Source: Rhynochetos jubatus (taxonomy: Eukaryota; Chordata; Aves; Eurypygiformes; Rhynochetidae). Taken from it: a stretch of DNA of 64,000 nt. The position numbers were made by a program, and so were the translations under genes. Of this stretch, positions 1 to 9,008 are shown one piece after another. The notes below the pieces were generated by a model. The model saw nothing but the letters and a program-made list of their open reading frames with translations, made no database searches and was not told the DNA's origin. How positions within the stretch are numbered: the first letter of the stretch is position 1; the number at the start of each line of letters is the position of its first letter. The stretch covers positions 143,096,175-143,160,174 of the forward strand of contig CM050648.1 in the NCBI GenBank assembly GCA_027574665.1, in the 5' to 3' direction.

Positions 1-2
1 TC

Positions 3-290
3 CTGACCACCACACCCCTGTCAGACTGGCGCCGGAGGCATTTCATGCTGCGGCTGGAGGATATCATGCGGTACCTGGACGACTGCCTGAAGGAGAAACG
101 CCTCAACCACTTCTTCTTTGGCAATGAGCATGTGCCCGAGGAGATAATCTTGCCCCCGGCCTTCCCAACGGCCGAACCGCCCAACCTCTTCCAGCACCTG
201 GCGCAGGATCCGGCTGCCCACGCCAGGGCGATGACGGAGTTCGATGAGCTGCAAAACCGGCTCACGAGCCTGCTGTTCTATGGACGCTGA
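3..290 (+). CDS. ITPRIP-like (Mab-21 family) protein, C-terminal end, cut by window edge
   Basis: An open frame runs from the window edge to a TGA at 288-290, giving about 95 codons. The stretch with FFFGN, then LPPAF and then NLFQHLAQDPAAHA resembles the C-terminal part of the Mab-21-like domain in the inositol-trisphosphate-receptor-interacting protein (ITPRIP/ITPRIPL) family. Members of that family are membrane-associated proteins, and single-exon copies are numerous in bird genomes (known of the family). An ATG at 45 is internal, since the frame stays open upstream of it. No intron is seen in the visible part. The family call is recognition by eye of a short C-terminal piece. Another Mab-21 family member is possible. 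Confidence 0.55.
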   Translation: MTTTPLSDWRRRHFMLRLEDIMRYLDDCLKEKRLNHFFFGNEHVPEEIILPPAFPTAEPPNLFQHLAQDPAAHARAMTEFDELQNRLTSLLFYGR

Positions 291-1060
291 AAGGGGTCTT
301 CACGCCCAGAGCTGGCGCCGCAGAACCGAGCACGCAGGATACAGAGAAGACACTGCTCACGCAGCAGCGGGAATTGCTGCCACACCTTTCCTCCACAGCA
401 AACGCACCCTGTGGGGAGTGGGACACGATGCAGCTGAAGAGTCTGTTGCGAGGAGGCTCGTGACAGAGAAACCTGTTACCACCTGGACAGCCACCTCCCG
501 CTCCCCTTCCATTCCGCCGGGAGTTCTACTCCAGGCAAAGTCGACCATAAATGTTGTGTTTGAACAAATGCTGCGCCTGTGAGTGTCCGTGCATCCCTTT
601 GTCGGGGACCGCGGGCATAGGCCGCTGACTCCTCAGCTGCCGCAGAGTCCGGGCGCATTTTGCGGAAGAGCTGACGTGGCGGCTCTGGTTTCACTGGTTC
701 TGTAACTAAGGCTCCCCCGCCCGTGCGTGCTCCTGCGTTGGGGCAGTCGGAATCATTTGTCACCCTCCACAGCTGTGCACGTTGCCCGTGTGCCGAAGGG
801 CGCCTGAAGCATCTTCCTTGGGAACCATACGCAAACCGAGCCCCAGCGCGAGAGCACAGCGCCGGCTCCTACCAGTAGGAGTGTTTGTACCGATGCAAGG
901 CCTCTTCCAGTTTCTGATGCTGGGCCTGTGTTCCCAGCTTTCTCGCTACAAGGAGCTGGGAGGGGGCACAGTGCGGACAGCTGACCCAAAGTGGCCAAAG
1001 GGGTACTTCGTTCCATAAAAACGTCACGCTCAGTACATACGCTGGGGGTGGGCCAGGGAG
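291..1060. other. 3' flank of the ITPRIP-like gene, no gene seen
   Basis: GC-rich sequence follows the stop codon. Short frames on both strands match no family I know. A block around 330-400 is similar to 1930-1985, part of a larger duplication. No clear AATAAA polyadenylation signal was found close to the stop. Confidence 0.4.
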
Positions 1061-1069
1061 CCATGGTGG

Positions 1070-1450
1070 TTGGTTGGTTTTCTTGTTCGTGCTCTCGCTC
1101 GTGGGGCTCGCTCGGACTCTGGTACGATCCGTCTCAGGCTCTCGCTCTCTGGCTCTGACTACTCGGGACCTGGCTGGGCATCGGTCTGCGGGTGGTGAGC
1201 AGCTGTATCGTGTGTTTTGTTTTCCGCCGCTTTCATTACATGCTCTGAGTAGCAGTGGTAGCATTAGTTTAATGACATTGTTATTTTTATTAATATCACT
1301 GCTTCACCCGTTTAGGTTCAATTATACGATTGTTCTTATCTCGACCCCTGAGTTTCCTTGTCTTTTCCTCCCGTTCTTCTCCACCAGGCGACGGGGAAGG
1401 TGAGTGAGTGGCTGCGTGGTGTTTGCTTGCTGGCTGGGGTTAAAAGGGCA
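1070..1450 (+). mobile_element. Avian ERVL-type LTR remnant, copy 1
   Basis: The stretch from a GGACCTGGCTGGGCA block through a T-rich middle to GAGTTTCCTT and then GTGAGTGAGTGGCTGCGTGG and GGCTGGGGTTAAA is the 3' part of the LTR type common in birds. Its complement starts near a TTTAACCCCAGCC block. The 5' part is not recognisable. A diverged copy lies at 2330-2695 in the same orientation. Orientation is inferred from the family's usual 3' end. Confidence 0.5.
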
Positions 1451-1490
1451 ACACCAGCATGGCTGGTCAAACTAAAGCGTAATCTGGCCC

Positions 1491-1640
1491 GTGGACTTCC
1501 ACACGGCCAAACCACTCAACCTCTTCCAGCACGTGGCACCGGATCCCGCCGCCCACGCCGAGGCACTGCACGACATTGTACAGCTGTGAGGTCGCTCAGC
1601 AGTCTGCTGATCTGCGGACGCTGAAAGGTCTTCAGGCACA
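1491..1640 (+). pseudogene. Second, decayed copy of the ITPRIP-like 3' end
   Basis: This block aligns by eye to 153-300. Both copies encode LNLFQH or PNLFQH followed by DPAAHA, and both have GGACGCTGAAAGG at the old stop. In this copy the frame is closed early by a TGA at 1587-1589. The sequence between there and 1624 still resembles the terminal codons of copy 1. Nothing upstream of about 1490 can be aligned, so it is a truncated pseudogene and not a second gene. Confidence 0.6.
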
Positions 1641-2329
1641 GAGCTGTGTTTGTGAGGCTCACGGCTGACGGCAGACGACAACTTCACACCACAGGGAAAG
1701 AGAGTGGAGACTATGGCGGCCACAAAGGAGATTTTCACGCTGCTTTCTCTTCCCACTGCCACGACAGTGGTGGTGAACTCAGAGGGGCCGAGAAGCTCCC
1801 TGGCCGCTCCGGCTGGGCCGGGACCAAGCGAGAGGCACTGCGGATGTGCCTGCCTGTGCTCAGCAGGGCCCCGGTGGAGAACCTGCCGCTCCCAGACGCT
1901 CCCCAGGGAGTTACTGCTGCACGACGGGACATGCTGGACACGGAGAAGACAGTGCTCTGTCGGCAGTGGGAGCTGCCCACTGGGACAACTCCCCCCGCAC
2001 CCCGTCATCACCCCTGGGAAACGTCTCTTTGGAAGCAACGTCCTCCGGCACTAGCACAGCAGGGACAGAGATCCTGCCATGCAGAGGGCCCATCCTGCCA
2101 CCAGGATATACACCGTCACCCACCCGGCGCAGCCATGAAGGCACCAAGAGCACAAACGCGAGCTCAGAGGTCAGCACCAAGGGAGCTGATCCCATCTCAC
2201 AGGACGGGATGTCAAAGAGGAAAGCACCCACGGGACATGTCACCCAATCTGGCGTTTGGAAAGGGTTGGGTGGGGCTTCTGTCTGTTCTGAAAAGACAGG
2301 CCCTGGCAGCCCTGTCCTGCCGGGTGGGT
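1641..2329. other. Spacer of the duplicated unit, no gene seen
   Basis: Partly similar to the flank of copy 1: the block near 1930-1985 matches about 340-400, with an extra ~240 bases in between. Long frames here (for example 1646-2425 on +) have no recognisable domain and look like GC-rich chance frames. Confidence 0.35.
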
Positions 2330-2695
2330 CCGTACCTTGGGGGTGTCACGGCTTTGGTGCGATTTCTGTCAGGCTCTGACTCTCACTGCTTGGGACCTGG
2401 CTGGGCAGCAGTTGGCAGGTGGTGAGCTGTTGTATAATTTGTTTTATTTTCCATTATTTTCATAACACATTATGAGTAGTAGTGGTAGTAATGTTATCTT
2501 TAAATATTATTACTACTATTGTTGGTATTATTAGTATCACAATTTTATTCATTTATTTTCAGTTATGAAATTATCCTTACTTCAACCAATGAGTTTCCTT
2601 CTCTTGTCCTCTGATTCTTCTCCTCCACTGTTGGAAGGGCGGGTTGAGTGAGTTTCTGTGTGATCAGTGTGGCCCATTCTAATTCCACACTACTG
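2330..2695 (+). mobile_element. Avian ERVL-type LTR remnant, copy 2
   Basis: Shares the order of blocks with 1070-1450: GGGACCTGGCTGGGCA, GGTGGTGAGC, a TTATTATTA-rich middle, GAGTTTCCTT, TTCTCCTCCA, GTTGAGTGAG. It is more diverged and has a longer AT-rich centre. The two remnants lie in direct orientation on either side of the decayed ITPRIP-like copy. Confidence 0.45.
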
Positions 2696-2874
2696 GCCCC
2701 CTTAACCCAGCACTGGAGCAGACAGGTGATAATGTGTTCACCCGGAGGGTGGCCAAAGTCTCCAGATATCCTGTAGCTCTTTCAGGGATAAAGATGGAAC
2801 GATTACTTTTTCTTCTGCCTATTCCTCTGTTGTGATGGCGCTGCTGCCTCCTTCTTTACCAGAGCGGCTGATTC

Positions 2875-2880
2875 TGTGTC
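2875..2880. repeat. Target-site duplication TGTGTC, left side of outer provirus
   Basis: TGTGTC directly precedes the LTR. The same six bases follow the other LTR at 16207-16212. A 6-bp duplication is usual for alpha- and betaretrovirus integrases. Confidence 0.85.
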
Positions 2881-3338
2881 TGTTGCAGGGTCCCCGACGA
2901 AGGCAAGTCCCGAGTAACGACGCAACACCGATACCGTTAAAAGTCGTTCCTCATTTAATCTCTGTTCCCCCCACTGGTCTCTCTCTGTTCTTCCCTAATA
3001 CACACAAAACTCGATACTTACACTTTTTTTAAGCTGTCCCCGCGTCTAAAGCATACATGCGATGATTGGATAATCGTAACTGTCCACGCGCACCCAAGCG
3101 GATACTGATTGGTGGTCATGTGAAAAGCTTCTGGCAAGTCTCCGCCTTGCTTGCTGTTTTCAACCTCCTGCTCAACAGCCTTGATGCTGATAGCAGCTGT
3201 TTTTACTTCCCTCTTCCCAAGGACGCCCTAGACTGAGCTAAACTGGCTCAGTCACGTACGCCAGCCTGGGAGCCTGGGTTGTTCACAGTCATGGACAGAT
3301 ACAAATCATGCCCTCCTGCAGCCAGAAACTCCTCCACA
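2881..3338 (-). repeat. 3' LTR of outer provirus
   Basis: On the minus strand it starts TGTGGAGG and ends GCAACA, the usual TG...CA borders. It matches 15749-16206 over the full 458 bp, with differences only at 3041 (C against T at 15909) and 3076 (G against A at 15944), both CpG-type changes. Confidence 0.9.
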
Positions 3339-3449
3339 CATCCCCCTTTTTCTTTTTGGACAAACCAGGCGTGGTTGATGGTTTTCTCAAGCAGTCGCTG
3401 CAAGCAACGCATTATACAAGGAACAAACAAAATTATAAACAATAACAAT
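3248..3449 (-). pseudogene. env: Outer env, membrane span and cytoplasmic tail, cut off by inner provirus
   Basis: Below the inner provirus on the minus strand, a frame codes for a hydrophobic stretch (LLLFIILFV, then CIMRCL). A short tail follows and continues through the polypurine tract into U3 of the 3' LTR before stopping at 3248. Its position and character fit the end of the TM subunit whose ectodomain lies at 11345-11883. The two parts are separated by the 7.9-kb insertion at the ATTCCC site, so this part cannot be expressed as env. The first residues of the frame as it stands come from the inner LTR and are not part of the gene. Confidence 0.65.
3339..3353 (-). promoter_or_regulatory. 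Polypurine tract of outer provirus
   Basis: The minus strand reads AAAAAGAAAAAGGGGGAT directly before the TGTGG start of the 3' LTR, the expected plus-strand primer position. Confidence 0.75.
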
Positions 3450-3455
3450 ATTCCC
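3450..3455. repeat. Target-site duplication ATTCCC, left side of inner provirus
   Basis: ATTCCC abuts the inner 3' LTR here and recurs at 11345-11350 after the inner 5' LTR. Confidence 0.85.
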
Positions 3456-3721
3456 TGTTGCCTTTGCAAGGCGTGGCGACCTGCTTAAGGAACGACACGG
3501 CGACCAACCCCGGGCCGCTCAGGCCATCAGCTCACAGACACCAATGTGGCGGACGGCAAATGGCGTTTATTGGTGTGTAACACAGCATTATATATCTTGG
3601 GTTTATCACGTCACTTCTGTCTGCTTACATCACAAACTGAACGCTATTGGCTATCAGGGGAGGGGCCCTATCTTTCCGTACAGCACGATATCTTCCGGCC
3701 GCCAGATCCTAACTACCTACA
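3456..3721 (-). repeat. 3' LTR of inner provirus
   Basis: 266 bp, minus strand from TGTAGGTAG to GGCAACA. Contains a TATATAA box at about 3588-3594 and AATAAA at 3566-3571 (minus strand), so R is very short. By eye it differs from the partner LTR at 8 positions. Confidence 0.88.
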
Positions 3722-3735
3722 TTTCCCCCCTCCCT
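3722..3735 (-). promoter_or_regulatory. Polypurine tract of inner provirus
   Basis: The minus strand reads AGGGAGGGGGGAAA immediately before the TGTAGG start of the 3' LTR. Confidence 0.8.
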
Positions 3736-3972
3736 ATGCGTAATTAAATTGGCTAAAATGCAGCAATCTTAAAAATACATATATTGTAATTTTGGATAAA
3801 GAACATGCTAAATGTATCCTGTTCTTAATCTATGCTTTATAACATTTTTAAAACATACATCATAAACTTGAATAGAAAACATAAGGCACGCTAAGCTAGA
3901 GGTAATTGGGGTATAACTGGGAATAACAGGGTATAACTGTAGATAGCTAAAAAATCCTGAGCAAGAACATTC
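3736..3972 (-). other. Untranslated region between inner env stop and polypurine tract
   Basis: AT-rich, no frame of note. It separates the env stop at 3973 from the polypurine tract. Confidence 0.5.
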
Positions 3973-5899
3973 TTAAAGCAATTGTTGGCGTTCTATCAAC
4001 ATGATGTTAACTGTTTCTAGTCGGCTTTTAACAAACGACACGAGCCTATTCAATATACAGGGTCCAAAAATCAATGCTATTATGATTGTTGCAATTGGCC
4101 CTATCAGGGTAGATATCAGGGTGGTCAGCCATGGTGAATGGTTAAACCATGATGCAAACCAACTTTGTTGCGCCTCTCGTTCTTTTTTTCGTTTTTCCAA
4201 TCCTTCTCGCAATTTGGCCATGGTGTCCCTCACTATTCCAGTGTGGTCGACGTATACACAACAATCTTCCCTCAGTGCAGCGCACACTCCTCCCTGTTGT
4301 AAGAACACTAGGTCCAATCCTCTTCGATTTTGTAGCACTACTTCAGAGAGTGATCTAATTGAATCTGTTAATGCATTTATGGATAGTTCAATTCTAGCTA
4401 GGTCCTCATCTACTGCCGTTCTCAAGGCACTAAATTCTTTATTTTGTTGCACCAAGGATGCTACTCCTGTACCTACTCCCGCACCTCCTATGAGCATTAG
4501 AGTAGCTACTGTTACTGCTGTAAAGAGTTCTCGTTTTGACAAATGGTGTTCTGGGGTAATTTGTAAATCATAGACAAAGTCTTCGGAATGGTAAAAGATT
4601 TTAGGGACTATAGTCACCTGGACACAATATTCTGAGGATTCGTTAAATTTGTCCAACGACAAACAAGGTGTAACTCCCATACCAGAACAAACCCACTTGG
4701 TATTGTTGGCCGGTATTAACCACCCTGCACGAGTTGCATTTTGTGTCTTATTAGCACACAGTTGTTTTTTATGGTTTGGGACTTTACCCACGCACATGCC
4801 ACTTCCTACAACTTCTTCTAATGTAATCCCTTGGTTATCTATGTCCCATTTGCACTGGGTCGGATTTGCATCATTTACCTGCATGGGCATGTCATCTACC
4901 GCTACAGCCTCGTAAAAGGGTGGTTTCAGTCCGTAGCACAGCCAACAATGCTCCGTAAGATTTGGGTTAGTTTTGTTCAGTAGTTGATAGCTAGCTTGCA
5001 ACATTTTCCAAAGAGAATTGCCATCGGTAATTTTGGTGGTGTGTTTTGCTCTAGGCGCGATAACTTCGGTAGTATTTACAATATTATGTGGTGATGGTGC
5101 AGATGTTGTTGGGTCGGGTATTTTTGGGTTAATAGCCTGGTTAGGCCCGATTGCTTGGGGTGCTTGTGGCAAAAGCTTGATAATTTGTATTAGTATTCCT
5201 ATGTTTGCAAAAGCTTTGTGAATAAATACTGACCACAGTTTTCCCACAGCCCAACCCGTATGAGCCGGTTGTAAGATTTCTAAATTCAAATGGGCACAAG
5301 TACCCTTATAACTTATCATTCCATCGGAAGCAAATTTTGGATGTTTACACCCATTTGGTCCCCATGTCACCCGCAAAAAATCGTCGTTCTTTTGTGGTTT
5401 CCATCTATCACTTGTTACAATGGTCTCACATCCCCAATACCCACAATAATAGTATCCTGGATAGTTACAATAATTCTTTCCTGGGTTTGAGCTGGGGCAC
5501 CAATATGTTCCCCATAATGATTTAGATTTGGGTCCTCCCACAATGGGAAATAAGTCACCAATCGTTATCGTAAAAGTCAGGGCACCTACTGTTGTGTTTT
5601 ATCACTTTATCACCTGTAGGGTCTCGTAGGACCCACCGGAATGGCCGATGGGGATGGTGTTCTGGTACTGCTTGTCCTGTAGTGACGAGCCCTAAAATCA
5701 AGATCACACAAAGACATCGTAGCCCCTGTCTATGGGGGTTATGTCGCTGTTGTCTGGATTCTGCCGGTGCAGTACTCTCAGGTGTGGGCAGGATGCTTGT
5801 TGACTTGCTGTTTTCTCTCGCTACCGGGGCGTACGGGTTATGAGGGCGTCCGATAATCTGGTTCTGTGGATAAAAACTCACAGTTTTTATTAGTTTCAT
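3973..5899 (-). pseudogene. env: Inner env (SU-TM), gamma-type, one frame break
   Basis: The likely ATG is at 5897-5899, overlapping the end of pol. This first frame encodes a hydrophobic signal (LCVILILGLV) and the start of SU, and closes at 5555. The rest of SU and all of TM lie in another frame, open from about 5598 to the TAA at 3973. The frame break is therefore about 5590-5610. Visible features: CWLC in SU (the covalent SU-TM isomerase-type motif), a weak basic cleavage site LSKRE followed by a fusion-peptide-like Gly/Ala/Leu run, a QNRRGLD immunosuppressive-type segment, LREDCC completing CX6CC, a membrane span near the end (LIGPIATIIIALIFG) and a short tail. All belong to the gamma/type D env family. 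Confidence 0.82.
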
Positions 5900-6098
5900 T
5901 CTGGAGATCTGGTTTGATGGACTTAAGCAGACACCACTTAACTTTTCCATCTTTTTTGACCCCGGCATGCCCTCATCCTGTAAGAACTAGCCTCCACCCT
6001 TGTTCCCATTCTCCTAGCTCATTTCTAATTATGACCAACGGGCCTTCTTCTAGCACTCGACTGGCCCAATGTTTTTGGGTGGGGCTATTTATCTCTTC
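5838..6098 (-). pseudogene. pol: Inner pol, integrase C-terminal domain in a shifted frame
   Basis: Below the stop at 6089 the coding signal continues in the next frame, with GPLVIIRNELGEWEQGW and then DGKVKW, typical of the retroviral integrase C-terminal DNA-binding fold. It contains one in-frame TGA near 5978 and ends at the TAA at 5838-5840, overlapping the start of env by about 60 bases. The frame change falls at a run of six C (6098-6103), so a one-base indel is the simplest explanation. Confidence 0.7.
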
Positions 6099-7762
6099 CC
6101 CCCGGGAAATTGATTTAGTGCTAAAAGAGCGGTTGCTAGTAGGCGTGCTTGGTCTCCCGGGGGAATGGCACTGGTGAAACCTTCCGTTTTTGCCAGCACT
6201 TCTAATTTAGATTTCAGAGTTTGATTCGCTCGTTCGACTATGGCTTGTCCTGTACTATTATACGGAATACCGTGTGTTAGGGTAATACCCCATTTCCAAG
6301 CAAATGCCTGGACTGATTTGGAGACAAAATTTGGACCATTGTCTGTTTTGATCTGATTAGGGACGCCAAGCCACGCCATAACCGTTATCCAATGTTGGAT
6401 GGTTGCTTTGGAGTTGGTTCTAAGGTGTTGTGTGGCTACGATCACCCCACTATATGTATCTACAGTTACCGCTAGCCATGCTCGGGGTTTCAGCAACTGA
6501 CAGAGCATAAAATCTGTTTGCCATACTTCAGAGGCTTTAAGACCTCTGGGGTTGACTCCACTGGACCACAGCGGTGTTTTCTGACAGTGGGGACACGTGG
6601 CTACTATGTGTTTTGCGTCAGTAACCGAGATCCCGCATTTCTTCGCTAGCGCTTTAGCTCCAATGTGGAGAGACTTGTGTAACTGACGGGCATCCCTTAG
6701 CGTCCACAACCTTTTCGCTGCGGCGTCTGCTTTGTCATTACCGGTTTGGAAAAACCCTTTGATTGGGTTGTGGCTGTTAACGTGGATGACCGATATGGTG
6801 CCCTTTCGAGAAAAAAGTGCTTCTTCTAGCATCTGGGCTGTTGTGGATGTTGACACGCCGGGCCCCGCCATGGCTAAGCAAAGCTTGGCCACGAACATCG
6901 AATCGGTCACTATGTTGAGGTGTTCCCTTGGGAACAGTCCACACGCCAGTACTACGGCCATCGCTTCTAGCTGCTGGACTGAAAGCGCACAATCGGTCAT
7001 TTTGATGCAATGCCATTTTTCTCTAGATTGCCATACCGCCGCCGCGGTTGAGGTCATTGAGGATGCATCTGTAAAGACTGTTGGTCCCTGTTGGGGCCGG
7101 TCCATGATCTTCCGTGGGAGGTCGATGTCGACAATGGCCAGCATTTGAGTCCAGGGGGGCTTTGTAGCATACCGGACTTCTCCGCCAAACCCAACAAGAG
7201 CTATAGCCAGATACTCTGACATCGTCACTGATTGCTTTGGGAGCTGTTTGCAGAAGGGTAGGTATAACCTGGCGGGTTCGATGCCTAGGTGTCTTAGGGC
7301 AAGTTTTCTGCCTTTCATGATAGGATTACCAAGGCACTCAACTCCTGGAGAGAATGCACGTGACGGTTTTCCCAGGACTATCCATTGTATTGGTTGAGCT
7401 TTTTCAGGGGGTCCCTGGGCTAGTGCCCCTACTCCCCCTCCTTCCGTGAAATGTACATACAGATCAAGCAGTACACCTGGGTTCCACCTGGCGAGCATAC
7501 TCGACGATACCTGTTGCTCGATAAAGTCAAGAGAGTTCATTGCGTCCGTCGTCAGAGTTTTTTGTTTCCAGGGGTTTTTTCCTTTCAGAAGATCATATAG
7601 GGGGGCCATGATTTTGGGAGGGATCAGGACAATGTTACGGAGCCATTGCAAGGAGCCCACTAATTGTTGCATATCATGGAGTGTTTTGATGTTTCGACGG
7701 ATTTTTATTTGGGGGGTGTTACGTAAGAACTTGTGATCCCCACTCCCAGAAAAGTTACACAT
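6089..7762 (-). pseudogene. pol: Inner pol: RT connection, RNase H and integrase core
   Basis: One open frame covers the RT thumb and connection (LVGSLQWLRN), RNase H with its acidic residues in VFTDAS, QQLEAMAV, NIVTDSM and GNDKADAAA, and integrase. Integrase shows the HHCC zinc domain (histidines near SLHIGAKAL, then CPHC) and the D,D-35-E core (WQTDFM, KTDNGPNF, IVERANQ). The frame is displaced from the upstream RT frame at a run of six G on the plus strand (7711-7716) and is closed at 6089 beside another homopolymer run. As it stands it has no start codon of its own and would need the frame to be read through from pro. Confidence 0.85.
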
Positions 7763-8573
7763 GGCCCTCTTTTAATTTTTGCGCCCGCGATTTCGAACCC
7801 GTTTGTTTTTAAAGTTTCCGAAATTGCTGATACTAGCTGGTTCACCTGATTTTCTGACGGCGCGGCGATTAGAATATCATCCATGTATTGAATGATAGTC
7901 GCAGTCGGATCATCGCTCCGAACCGGCACCAACGCCCGATCCACTGTAATCTGACAGATGGTAGGCGAGTTAATCATTCCTTGAGGCAGCACTTTCCACT
8001 GGAAGCGCAGGTTGGGGCATTGGCTGTTTGGGAACACTACAGAAAAAGCAAATCGCTCCTTGTCCTCCTCATGCAATGGTATTGAAAAGAAACAGTCTTT
8101 AATATCAAGGACGGCACACGGTTGCCCTTCTGGTATCATGGAGTTCATGGGCAGCAGCGTTTGGACGGGACCCATTGGTTGAATTTTCTTATTTACTTCG
8201 CGCAGGTCATGGAGGAGACGAAACCCTTCGCTGATTCATTTGGGTACTACAAAAACTGGGGTGTTCCATGGGCTAGTGGAAGGCTCTATATGGCCTCATT
8301 GTAATTCGCGGTCAACTAGCTTAAGAAGAGCGTCCATTCGAGGCTTCGACAGGGGCCACTGCTCGACCCACACTGGGTCGGACGATTTTCACGTCAGTCT
8401 AATAGGTGGAAGTGGGTGTGCGGCAGTGGCCCTCACGATAAATTTGTCACCCTGGCTTTCAAAAGGGCCAGAGCATCCCTTCCCAACAGGGGTGGGACCC
8501 CTGACATGACATATGGGAAGAGGGTAATGGTTTTCTCCGGCCCTTTTTCAGTGTGAAGCGTGATTGCTACTAA
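7705..8573 (-). pseudogene. pol: Inner pol: RT fingers and palm, with stop codons
   Basis: The frame contains the catalytic YMDD box in IIQYMDDILIA and the first palm Asp in VLDIKDCFFSIPL. LHDLREVN lies upstream. It is open from 8235 down to 7705, but upstream in the same frame I read TGA codons at 8236-8238, 8296-8298, 8389-8391 and 8548-8550. The N-terminal RT signal (VEQWPLSKPRM) is still visible between them. The open part therefore starts inside the fingers and cannot give a full RT. The frame is -1 relative to pro, as in betaretroviruses. The frame breaks again at 7711-7716. Confidence 0.82.
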
Positions 8574-9008
8574 TTAAGCACTTTTCTGAGCCCGGGTTAA
8601 TCCCCCGACTCCACCCACCATGGGGGCGTCTTCCAATTTCCAATGCGGGGGCCAGTTTGTCTCAGGAATAACTGTAACATCTGGTCCGGTATCAATCAAA
8701 AAGGGGACACTAATAGTAGTGTCATTTAAGGTATTATAGAGGGAACAAATCCCCCATACCACTGGCGGGCTATCGCATTTTACTGCCAGGGCCACCCTAG
8801 GGTCTCGCCCCCAGGAGATGGCTGTTGCTGCCCTCGAGGTAGGGACTGGTTCGGATGGATTGTCGGTTGAATCATAAAGTTGGTCGCTTCTCGAGGGGGC
8901 AGCGGGTTTGGGAGTGCTTCGCCCCATCCGGGGTTGGCATAACTGGGCCGCCTTATATCCCAAGTGGGAGAGGGCTGTGCGCGGCCCGGGTGCCCTCACC
9001 CCTTTCCG
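8574..9008 (-). CDS. pro: Inner pro, aspartic protease, reached by -1 frameshift
   Basis: The frame opens at the GGGAAAC slip site in the gag end and closes with a TAA at 8574-8576. It holds the active-site motif FLIDTGPDVTVI. The usual family sequence has Ala after DTG, so Pro here is unusual. A flap-like GGVGG stretch occurs near the end. In betaretroviruses pro is in its own frame between gag and pol, which fits this layout. No ATG is needed. The C-terminal helix region of a standard retroviral protease is short here, and I see no canonical second slip site before the stop. The downstream part is decayed. Confidence 0.75.
   Translation of the reverse strand, partial: RKGVRAPGPRTALSHLGYKAAQLCQPRMGRSTPKPAAPSRSDQLYDSTDNPSEPVPTSRAATAISWGRDPRVALAVKCDSPPVVWGICSLYNTLNDTTISVPFLIDTGPDVTVIPETNWPPHWKLEDAPMVGGVGGLTRAQKSA

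Noticed and set aside
1646-2425. 259-codon frame on the plus strand
   Set aside because: No domain, GC-rich surroundings, other frames open as well; lies between decayed repeats.
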